From positions 1-6,750 of the forward strand of contig JAQBGV010000066.1 in assembly GCA_032128395.1 (NCBI GenBank): 6,750 nucleotides of DNA, written 5' to 3'. Source of the stretch: JAQBGV01 sp032128395 (lineage in GTDB: Bacteria > Planctomycetota > UBA8108 > UBA1146). The translations under genes and the position numbers were made by a program. How positions within the stretch are numbered: position 1 is the stretch's first letter; the number at the start of each line of letters is the position of its first letter. The notes beneath the pieces are model-generated. The model had not been told where the DNA came from, searched no databases, and worked only from the letters and a program-made list of their open reading frames with translations. Shown piece by piece: positions 1 through 5,156 of this stretch.

Positions 1-195
1 GAGCCGATCGACTGTCCGGACGCGTGCGACGCGAACGACGACGGTAAGATCAACTTGGCGGACTCGGTGCTGCTGATGAACTACCTGTTCAAATTCGGCG
101 ATACTCCGCCGGATCCGGGTCCGGACGACAACGAAGGCCCCGATCCGACCGATGACGACGATCTGCCGGATTGCGACGACGACGCTGCCTGCTAG
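1..195 (+). CDS. 3' end of a secreted dockerin-like domain protein (5' part outside window)
   Basis: The frame is open from base 1 and ends at TAG 193-195, giving the last 64 residues of a protein that starts upstream. What remains is the second half of a dockerin-like domain: a canonical EF-hand-type loop 'DANDDGKINLAD' (D, N, D, K, N, D at loop positions 1, 3, 5, 7, 9, 12), then a helix 'SVLLMNYLFKFG'. An acidic Pro/Asp tail 'PDPTDDDDLPDC' follows, and the protein ends with Cys as C-x5-C. Bases 19-68 match 4944-4993 of the three-module gene at 46 of 50 positions, so this is a paralogue of that gene type rather than of its immediate neighbour. Family knowledge: such loops bind Ca2+ and dockerins mediate protein-protein docking outside the cytoplasm. 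The rest of the protein, and hence its module number, cannot be seen. Confidence 0.85.
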   Translation, partial: EPIDCPDACDANDDGKINLADSVLLMNYLFKFGDTPPDPGPDDNEGPDPTDDDDLPDCDDDAAC

Positions 196-355
196 CATTG
201 GAGCTTGCGGGAGACGATGGAACGAGAGTGACAACTAACCGAACCGCCACCGGGGGAGGCGATCGAGATGAGGATCTCCCGCTTCACAGTGGAAGCAGCC
301 TGCTTCCCCCGGATAGGTCCCGCTGTGTGGTTCCTGCCGCAGGCGGGATGAAAGA
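196..355 (+). other. Intergenic spacer/leader before the first complete gene
   Basis: There is no credible gene here. An in-frame extension of the downstream ORF reaches back to 171 but overlaps the previous gene and lacks secretion features. Small inverted repeats are visible: GAGAT 265-269 with ATCTC 274-278, GGAAGCA 291-297 with TGCTTCC 301-307, possibly enclosed by CACAG 285-289 with CTGTG 323-327, and CCTG 333-336 with CAGG 340-343. None is followed by a T-run, so there is no clear intrinsic terminator for the upstream gene, and read-through into the next gene is possible. I see no convincing -35/-10 pair. Confidence 0.45.
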
Positions 356-363
356 GAGGAAGG
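356..363 (+). promoter_or_regulatory. Shine-Dalgarno site for the gene at 366
   Basis: The purine run GAGGAAGG has its GAGG core 6 bases before ATG 366. It decides the start: the in-frame ATG at 348 has only GGCGGG directly against it, and it would add a charged KERKD stretch before the signal peptide. Confidence 0.7.
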
Positions 364-365
364 AC

Positions 366-1694
366 ATGAATCGGAAGATTTTTGCCGGTGTCGTTGCGTT
401 GGTGCTCGTTTGTGGAGCGGGCTCGCTCGGGGCTCAGAGCCCCCTCTATGTGCTGTCGGCGGCCGGGCCTGCCCAGCACGGGGAGAATGACACAGCGCCA
501 TTCCTCATCAGCGTGACGCTGGCGAACAACGGCATGCCTGTCTCTGGCTGGTCCTACGGGGTCTGCAACGACACCTCGATCTCCGAGGCGACGACGATCT
601 TGCCTTCGGATACGAACACGATCAACGGTGGTCAGATGCCTGGGTTCCTCCAGGAGGTGGTCCAAGTCGGTGGATTTACGCAAGGGGTCGTGATCGACCT
701 GTTCGGCGGCAATCCTATCCTCGGTGGGACCACCATCACGGCGGCGAACGTCGAGTACGTTCTGACGACGACCCCCGCCACCAATGGTTTCACAGATTTC
801 GCGTTCTGCGATACTCTCGGGGCGGTTCCGGTCGCGACCGTAGTCGTGGTGGCGGGGCTCTCCGCAATTCCGACTCAGGTCTCCCACACGCTGGAGATCG
901 TCGGCTTGCCAGATCCCGCGTTCGACTACATCGCCCCGAACCAAACAGTCGGCTACAACCCTCTCGACGGGCTGTTCGGCTTCACGGCCAGCTTCAAGGT
1001 CGATCAGCAGAACAACGGTGCTCCGGACGCCATCACGCAGGGCTTCTCGATGGGGCTCGGTCACGACTCCGGTCAGCTGAGCGTGACGGCGGCCGCGGCT
1101 ACCCTCCCGTTCACTCCTGCCTTCGCGACCGCCGCGACCCTCGCGAACGGTTGGACGATCGGGGTCGTGTACGACCTGATGGGGATGCAGACCCTCGTGC
1201 TGCAGGACTTCTCTGTGGTCAATGCGACCTACGAGAACGCCGCCGGCGCGCCGCTGTCGGGTAATCTCGTGGGCGTGACGACGAACTTCACCTGGTCCGA
1301 TCTCCTCGGCGTTCCTCCGGTCGCGAACGTGATCGTGGTGGGGGGATCCAGCGTCAATGCGAGCTTCGTCGACGGATCCGTGGACCTGCTCCCAGCGACC
1401 GTGACCGATTTCCGCCGCGGAGACGCGAATTTCGACGGCATCGTCAACATCGCCGACGGCATCTGGATCCTGAACGACCTGTTCCAGAGCGGCCCCACCA
1501 CGACCGGGGTCGGGGGCTGCGACGCCGCGAACAATGCCAACGGCCAGGGCGGCATCGACGCCTCGGATGCGACCTACATCTTCCTCTACAGGTTCCTGAG
1601 TGGCCCGACACCGCCGGCGCCGTTCCCGGGCTGCGGAACGTTCCCCGGTCAGGGCGATGCTCCGGTCGACTGCGATGTGTACACGGGGTGCTAG
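366..1694 (+). CDS. Secreted protein: two cohesin-like modules plus dockerin-like domain
   Basis: This is a 442-residue exported protein of unknown precise role, probably structural or docking. Residues 1-23 form a signal peptide (MNRK, a hydrophobic core, then LGA before Gln24). Module 1 spans about 26-178 and contains 'GWSYGVCNDT' (61-70), 'GVVIDLFGG' (107-115) and a closing strand 'VVVVAGLS' (159-166). Module 2 spans about 185-343, opens with 'FDYIAPNQTV', and contains 'GFSMGLGHDS' (226-235), 'NGWTIGVVYDL' (261-271) and 'VIVVGGSS'. The dockerin-like domain is about 349-442: loop 1 is D353-D364 ('DANFDGIVNIAD', canonical). Loop 2 is N390-D401 and has Asn/Asn/Gln where acidic residues are usual. 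The tail 'PPAPFPGCG' ends in C436-x5-C442. No catalytic domain, transmembrane anchor or lipobox is seen; the Cys in the signal core is preceded by Val, which does not fit a lipobox. The module fold is assigned from pattern; a generic Ig-like or CBM-like beta sandwich is the alternative. A terminator follows, and the next gene is a shortened copy. Confidence 0.88.
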   Translation: MNRKIFAGVVALVLVCGAGSLGAQSPLYVLSAAGPAQHGENDTAPFLISVTLANNGMPVSGWSYGVCNDTSISEATTILPSDTNTINGGQMPGFLQEVVQVGGFTQGVVIDLFGGNPILGGTTITAANVEYVLTTTPATNGFTDFAFCDTLGAVPVATVVVVAGLSAIPTQVSHTLEIVGLPDPAFDYIAPNQTVGYNPLDGLFGFTASFKVDQQNNGAPDAITQGFSMGLGHDSGQLSVTAAAATLPFTPAFATAATLANGWTIGVVYDLMGMQTLVLQDFSVVNATYENAAGAPLSGNLVGVTTNFTWSDLLGVPPVANVIVVGGSSVNASFVDGSVDLLPATVTDFRRGDANFDGIVNIADGIWILNDLFQSGPTTTGVGGCDAANNANGQGGIDASDATYIFLYRFLSGPTPPAPFPGCGTFPGQGDAPVDCDVYTGC

Positions 1695-1718
1695 TCGGCA
1701 CCGTGACTACATCGCTTC

Positions 1719-1759
1719 CACGGGGGACTCGAGAGCTTTCGGGTCCCCCGTGTTTCTTT
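1719..1759 (+). terminator. Intrinsic terminator after the two-module gene
   Basis: A perfect 10-bp stem, CACGGGGGAC (1719-1728) with GTCCCCCGTG (1743-1752), extends inward through a G-T wobble and further pairs. It is followed at once by TTTCTTT (1753-1759). It lies 25 bases after the stop codon, so it separates this gene's transcript from the next. Confidence 0.88.
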
Positions 1760-1815
1760 GAACTGGCTCACTGTACTGGGATGCACTAATGGGTGCGCTC
1801 ATCGGCGGGGTTGGA

Positions 1816-1835
1816 ACCAGAGAGTCTGATCTGGT
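1816..1835 (+). other. Small hairpin in the leader of the one-module gene
   Basis: ACCAGA (1816-1821) can pair with TCTGGT (1830-1835) over an 8-base loop, about 48 bases before the start codon. The stem is short and could be chance. The surrounding spacer 1760-1871 contains no gene. A promoter for the following gene should lie here because a terminator precedes it, but only a weak TTGAAC (1758-1763) is seen, without a well-placed -10. Confidence 0.25.
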
Positions 1836-1871
1836 CTCCCCGCATGATTTGGGCGCGTGACGAGGTGGAAG

Positions 1872-1877
1872 AAGGGA
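1872..1877 (+). promoter_or_regulatory. Shine-Dalgarno site for the gene at 1883
   Basis: AAGGGA ends 5 bases before ATG 1883. It supports this start over the in-frame GTG at 1793, which would place 30 non-secretory residues before an otherwise clean signal peptide. Confidence 0.65.
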
Positions 1878-1882
1878 AGAGT

Positions 1883-2722
1883 ATGAGCAGAATTCATTTC
1901 CCCGTTGTAGCCGTGCTGGCGATCCTCTGCATGGCGGGTTCTCTCGGGGCCCAGGATCCGTACGTGCTCTCACTGAGCGGGCCCGCGTCGATCGGGAATG
2001 AGAGCACGACGCCGTTCCTCATCAGCGTTGGGCTCGCCAACAATTCGGCCGAGAATGTCTCCGGATGGTCCTACGGGGTCTGCAACGACACCACAGTTGC
2101 CGATGCGACGGCTATCCTGCCCTCGGATACGAACACGATCAACGATGGTGCGATGCCTGGCTTCCTCCAGGAGGTGCTGCAAGTTGGCGGTGGATTCACC
2201 CAAGGGGTCGTGATCGACCTGTTCGGCGGCAACCCCATCGTCGGTGGGACCACGATCAACGCGGCAAACGTCGAGTACACGCTGAACACCCCAGCGCCGC
2301 TCGGCACCACTTCCTTTGATTTTTGCGGTACTCTCGGTCCCGTGGCGGTCGCGGTCGTCGTCGTGGTGAACGGATTGTCGGTGGTTCCGACGCAGAACTC
2401 TCACGTGGTGAACTTGATCGAAGTGACCACGACGGAATTCCGCCGCGGAGATGCCAACTTCGACGGAAACGTCAATATCGCCGACGGAGTCTGGATCCTG
2501 AACGACCTGTTCCAGGGTGGCCCGTCCACGGCTGGGGCTGGAGGCTGCGATGGGGCGAACAACTCCAACGGTCAGGGCGGCATCGACGCGTCTGACGCCA
2601 TCTACATCTTCAACTACAACTTCCTGGACGGCCCAGCTCCCCCGGCGCCGTTCCCGAGCTGCGGGACGTTCCCCGGTCAGCTTCCTGCTCCGGATGATTG
2701 CGATGTGTACTCGGCCTGCTAG
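1883..2722 (+). CDS. Secreted protein: one cohesin-like module plus dockerin-like domain
   Basis: This 279-residue exported protein is the shortest member of the array. Residues 1-23 are a signal peptide ending 'GSLGA' before Gln24, the same ending as the upstream paralogue. A single module (about 26-178) carries 'GWSYGVCNDT' (61-70), 'GFTQGVVIDLFGG' (104-116) and 'VVVVNGLSVVPT' (159-170). It passes directly into the dockerin-like domain (186-279): loop 1 is D190-D201 ('DANFDGNVNIAD'), and loop 2 is N227-D238 with Asn/Asn/Gln in place of acidic ligands. The tail 'PPAPFPSCG' is followed by a terminal C273-x5-C279. Long stretches are identical at DNA level to the gene at 366-1694, for example 681-712 with 2201-2232. 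Compared with that gene, all of module 2 is missing at the junction after 'PTQNSHVVNLIEV'. It has its own terminator and is probably a single-gene transcript. No enzymatic residues are recognised; a role in surface or extracellular assembly is inference. Confidence 0.88.
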   Translation: MSRIHFPVVAVLAILCMAGSLGAQDPYVLSLSGPASIGNESTTPFLISVGLANNSAENVSGWSYGVCNDTTVADATAILPSDTNTINDGAMPGFLQEVLQVGGGFTQGVVIDLFGGNPIVGGTTINAANVEYTLNTPAPLGTTSFDFCGTLGPVAVAVVVVVNGLSVVPTQNSHVVNLIEVTTTEFRRGDANFDGNVNIADGVWILNDLFQGGPSTAGAGGCDGANNSNGQGGIDASDAIYIFNYNFLDGPAPPAPFPSCGTFPGQLPAPDDCDVYSAC

Positions 2723-2746
2723 GCCGCCCGGCTACTGATCGCTTGG

Positions 2747-2781
2747 AACGGGGGACCTGATCGAATCAGGTCCCCCGTTTT
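2747..2781 (+). terminator. Intrinsic terminator after the one-module gene
   Basis: A continuous 15-bp stem has its left arm at 2747-2761 and its right arm at 2765-2779, closing on a 3-base CGA loop. The 3' end of the right arm runs into TTTT (2778-2781). The core GGGGGAC/GTCCCCC is the same as in the terminator of the upstream paralogue. Confidence 0.9.
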
Positions 2782-3019
2782 CGTTGGGCAGGCCCCTCGT
2801 GCCACCCCTGAACGAAAGAGTGGATCGAGTCAAGGCTCCCGCCACTTCGCCAGGCCCCTCGTTCGCGTTGCAGCGGTCCCCGCACACGCATCGGGCCGAC
2901 CTCATGGTATTAACAAAAATTGTCGGTCCGCGTCGGGCGTAATCTCGTAACCTATTCCCTCGACTAGTGTTGTCCCTCCTCTCAGGCCCCCTCCAATCCT
3001 CGCGTTGACGTCTCGTCAG

Positions 3020-3047
3020 TAGACAACTTTGCTGGCGTTGTTAACAT
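3020..3047 (+). promoter_or_regulatory. Candidate sigma-70-type promoter for the three-module gene
   Basis: TAGACA (3020-3025, 5 of 6 to the -35 consensus) and TAACAT (3042-3047, 4 of 6 to the -10) are separated by 16 bases. A second -35-like TTGACG lies at 3005-3010. Transcription from here would give a 5' leader of about 230 bases containing both hairpins described below. The call is by consensus matching only, and planctomycete promoters are poorly defined. Confidence 0.28.
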
Positions 3048-3060
3048 TGGGGCACCAGCA

Positions 3061-3076
3061 GAGGCCTCCGGGCCTC
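3061..3076 (+). other. Hairpin with C(UCCG)G tetraloop in the putative leader
   Basis: GAGGCC (3061-3066) pairs perfectly with GGCCTC (3071-3076) around TCCG. As RNA, this loop closed by a C-G pair fits the very stable UNCG tetraloop class. No T-run follows, so it is not an intrinsic terminator for + strand transcription. Confidence 0.4.
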
Positions 3077-3206
3077 GACCACCAATCGGCCATCCGAAAG
3101 AGCCAGTCCTCTTCCAACCCGCACACCTTTGACCTTCTGGGGAGGCTCCCCGTCCGGACTCCGCATCCGCGGATCCCGGCGTCGAGCCCGAAAGAAGCCG
3201 TGTTCC

Positions 3207-3245
3207 CGCTCCGAGTCACATCCCCGCGCCAGCGGGGTCGGAGCG
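3207..3245 (+). promoter_or_regulatory. Extended leader hairpin just upstream of the three-module gene
   Basis: Two stacked perfect stems are visible. The outer stem is CGCTCCGA (3207-3214) with TCGGAGCG (3238-3245), 8 bp. The inner stem is CCCCGC (3222-3227) with GCGGGG (3232-3237), 6 bp, around GCCA. The right arms are contiguous, while the left arms are separated by a 7-base bulge, GTCACAT. The structure ends 25 bases before the Shine-Dalgarno site and has no T-run, so it looks like a leader RNA element (regulatory or transcript-stabilising) rather than a terminator. It matches no riboswitch I recognise. Confidence 0.45.
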
Positions 3246-3270
3246 AGGTTCCGGCCCGTACCGAGGAACG

Positions 3271-3275
3271 AGGAG
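3271..3275 (+). promoter_or_regulatory. Shine-Dalgarno site for the gene at 3282
   Basis: A strong AGGAG lies 6 bases before ATG 3282. It fixes the start and excludes the upstream in-frame extension to 3129. Confidence 0.78.
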
Positions 3276-3281
3276 AAGCAA

Positions 3282-5111
3282 ATGCACCGCATTCTCGGCA
3301 CCCGTCGGATCCAATTCGCCCTGATGCTCTGCGTCCTGGGCGTCGGATCCGTGGACGCTCAGCAGTCTCTCAGCATCAGCAGCGGCAGCACCGCAGGTCT
3401 GAGTCCGGTGACGTTGGATATCGATCTGACCAGCACCAACAATACTGAGGGATTCGTACTCGCCATCACCTTCGACCAGGCCTTGTTGGCCGCAACCTCG
3501 TTGTCGATCACCGGTGGAGTCGCGGACTCCGTCGGAGCCGAACTCGCCGTCCCCGAGATCTTCCCGAACGGGGCGACTCTCGGGGTGGTGCTCGACGCCG
3601 TCTCGCCGTTCGGCGGCCAGGTCATCGCGCCTGGTGCCGGCCAGCTACTCGCGCAGCTCTCGCTGACGCCTCAGCAGCTGGTGCTCGCCGCCACTGCCAC
3701 GGCTGTCCAGTTCACCGACGGCGTGCTGAACAACCCGCCGCTCTCGAACCTGCTCGTGCAGGCCGGTCTTTCGGTCGATGCGGGCTCCGGTCTGGGACTG
3801 AACAACGGCTCGGTGACCCTGCTGCCGCCGCCGCCGGCGGAGCTGACGATCGAGAGCGCAACGATCCCCTCGAACGCCGGGGGACCGGTCCGCATCCTGC
3901 TCAGCAATGACAGCGCGTCGCAGGGGTTCGTGCTCGCGATCTCGCACGACGCGGCCGATGTCACTCTGACGAGCATCGACGTGGTCGGAACCCAAACCGC
4001 ATTGGTCGGCGCCGAGCTCGTCGTTCCGCAGATCTTCCCGGACGGGGGGACCCTCGGCGTCGTGCTCGACTTCACCTCACCGTTCGGCGGGCAGACTCTG
4101 CCGGTCGGCGCCAACCTGCACATCGCCAACTTCAGGTACACCTGCGACAGCCTGATCGAGTTGCCGAATCCGAATCTGACCACCAGTTTGCAGTTCGCCA
4201 ACATGCAGTTCGGCACGCCGCCGCTCGACAACATCGTCGTGGTTGCGGGTCTGTCGCTCTCGCCGGTCTTGACCAACGGTACGCTGACCTGTGCCGCGGT
4301 CGCCCCGCCCCCGCCGACCGACACCAAGTTCTACGTCGGGCCCCGGGGCCTCCCCGGCCAGATCGGGGACTGCTTCCCGGGTGAGGAAGTCGAGTTCTGC
4401 CTCTTCTACGAGGACCCGACCGACAACCTCCAGGGGATGCAGATGGCGCTCTGCTTCGACTGCGACTTCCAGTTCGTCGGCGGCTCCTTCGACATCACCG
4501 GGACGATCGTCGACGAAGTCGGCGCCGAATTCGTCAACACGCACTTCGACAACAATCCGAACGACGGCGACGGCTGCGAGCTGATCGTCGGAATCCTGAT
4601 GGACGCCCTGCCCCCGTTCGACGAGCAGATGCTTCCCGAGACCGCCACGCCCCTCGAAATCGGCTGCTTCCTGATGGACGTCAGCCCGAACGCGGCGTGT
4701 GGCGACACCCTCTCGATCGACTTTTGCAACGGCATCAACGGGGCCGGCTCGGTCGCGATCGAGAACATCGCGGTCATCAACTTCGCGTCGGTCCAGGGGA
4801 TCGACCTGATCGGCGCGGGATGCACGATCGTCCCGGAGAGTCTCTTCCGCCGTGGTGACTGCAACACCGACGCGAAGGTCGACCTCGCGGACGCTGCGAC
4901 CGTGCTCGGTCAGCAGTTCAGCGGACTCCTGGTCCAGTGCGACGACGCCTGCGACTCGAACGACGACGGCAAGATCAACCTGGCGGACTCGGTCTACCTG
5001 TTGAACTACCTGTTCATCTTCGGCGCCGTGCCGTCGGCTCCGGGCCCGGACGTAGAAGGCAGCGACCCGACCGACGACGGCCTCGAATGTAACCTGACCA
5101 TCTCCTGCTAA
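3282..5111 (+). CDS. Secreted protein: three cohesin-like modules plus dockerin-like domain
   Basis: This 609-residue exported protein is the longest in the window. The signal peptide is about 1-26, with VDA before Gln27. Module 1 is about 28-182 and module 2 about 186-340. They share a near-repeat: 'VGAELAVPEIFPNGATLG' from 84 and 'VGAELVVPQIFPDGGTLG' from 242, each followed by 'VVLD..SPFGGQ'. Proline linkers separate the modules ('LPPPPAE' near 181 and 'APPPPTD' near 341). Module 3 (about 346-519) is more divergent and acidic, with nine Cys (364, 373, 391, 394, 432, 462, 473, 482, 514), against none in mature module 1 and two in module 2. The dockerin-like domain (521-609) has two canonical loops, D526-D537 ('DCNTDAKVDLAD') and D558-D569 ('DSNDDGKINLAD'). 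The tail 'DPTDDGLEC' ends in C603-x5-C609. No enzyme domain, anchor or sorting motif is seen. A 45-base gap without a hairpin leads to the next gene, implying cotranscription. Confidence 0.88.
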   Translation: MHRILGTRRIQFALMLCVLGVGSVDAQQSLSISSGSTAGLSPVTLDIDLTSTNNTEGFVLAITFDQALLAATSLSITGGVADSVGAELAVPEIFPNGATLGVVLDAVSPFGGQVIAPGAGQLLAQLSLTPQQLVLAATATAVQFTDGVLNNPPLSNLLVQAGLSVDAGSGLGLNNGSVTLLPPPPAELTIESATIPSNAGGPVRILLSNDSASQGFVLAISHDAADVTLTSIDVVGTQTALVGAELVVPQIFPDGGTLGVVLDFTSPFGGQTLPVGANLHIANFRYTCDSLIELPNPNLTTSLQFANMQFGTPPLDNIVVVAGLSLSPVLTNGTLTCAAVAPPPPTDTKFYVGPRGLPGQIGDCFPGEEVEFCLFYEDPTDNLQGMQMALCFDCDFQFVGGSFDITGTIVDEVGAEFVNTHFDNNPNDGDGCELIVGILMDALPPFDEQMLPETATPLEIGCFLMDVSPNAACGDTLSIDFCNGINGAGSVAIENIAVINFASVQGIDLIGAGCTIVPESLFRRGDCNTDAKVDLADAATVLGQQFSGLLVQCDDACDSNDDGKINLADSVYLLNYLFIFGAVPSAPGPDVEGSDPTDDGLECNLTISC

Positions 5112-5142
5112 TACCGGCAGAGCAACACCACTCACGCACCCG

Positions 5143-5147
5143 AGGAG
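5143..5147 (+). promoter_or_regulatory. Shine-Dalgarno site for the gene at 5157
   Basis: AGGAG within the purine tract 5142-5154 lies 9 bases before ATG 5157. The site sits in the 45-base gap after the previous gene and supports independent initiation on a shared transcript. Confidence 0.72.
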
Positions 5148-5156
5148 AGGGAAACC

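Larger units (their letters stand above)
2786..3281 (+). other. Gene-free region with probable promoter and leader of the downstream two-gene unit
   Basis: No protein gene is supported over about 500 bases. Short frames exist in several directions, but they lack ribosome sites and recognisable content; the downstream ORF is open back to 3129 only by chance. Base composition is uneven, with an AT-rich patch at about 2906-2922 (TATTAACAAAAATTG) in otherwise GC-rich DNA. A 12-base direct repeat CAGGCCCCTCGT occurs at 2789-2800 and 2851-2862. A 10-base palindrome ATCCGCGGAT lies at 3165-3174. Two good hairpins and one promoter candidate are listed separately. Confidence 0.6.

Noticed and set aside
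171..365. N-terminal extension of the first complete gene back to 171
   Set aside because: It would overlap the end of the upstream gene and put 65 Arg-rich residues before a clean signal peptide. A good ribosome site precedes ATG 366.
366..437. Lipoprotein signal (Cys in the hydrophobic core, also in the gene at 1883)
   Set aside because: The residue before Cys is Val or Leu and the Cys is too deep in the hydrophobic stretch, so it does not fit a lipobox. A signal peptidase I site after LGA is more likely.
192..1064. 290-codon open frame on the minus strand opposite the first complete gene
   Set aside because: The same antisense effect applies. The sense strand has signal peptide, ribosome site and paralogues, while the minus frame resembles nothing and spans the intergenic region.
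3128..3133. TTGACC as a -35 promoter element
   Set aside because: No acceptable -10 follows at 15-19 bases; that stretch is a GC-rich small inverted repeat.
3129..3281. N-terminal extension of the three-module gene
   Set aside because: It is Arg/Ser-rich with no ribosome site and would bury the signal peptide. AGGAG at 3271-3275 marks ATG 3282.
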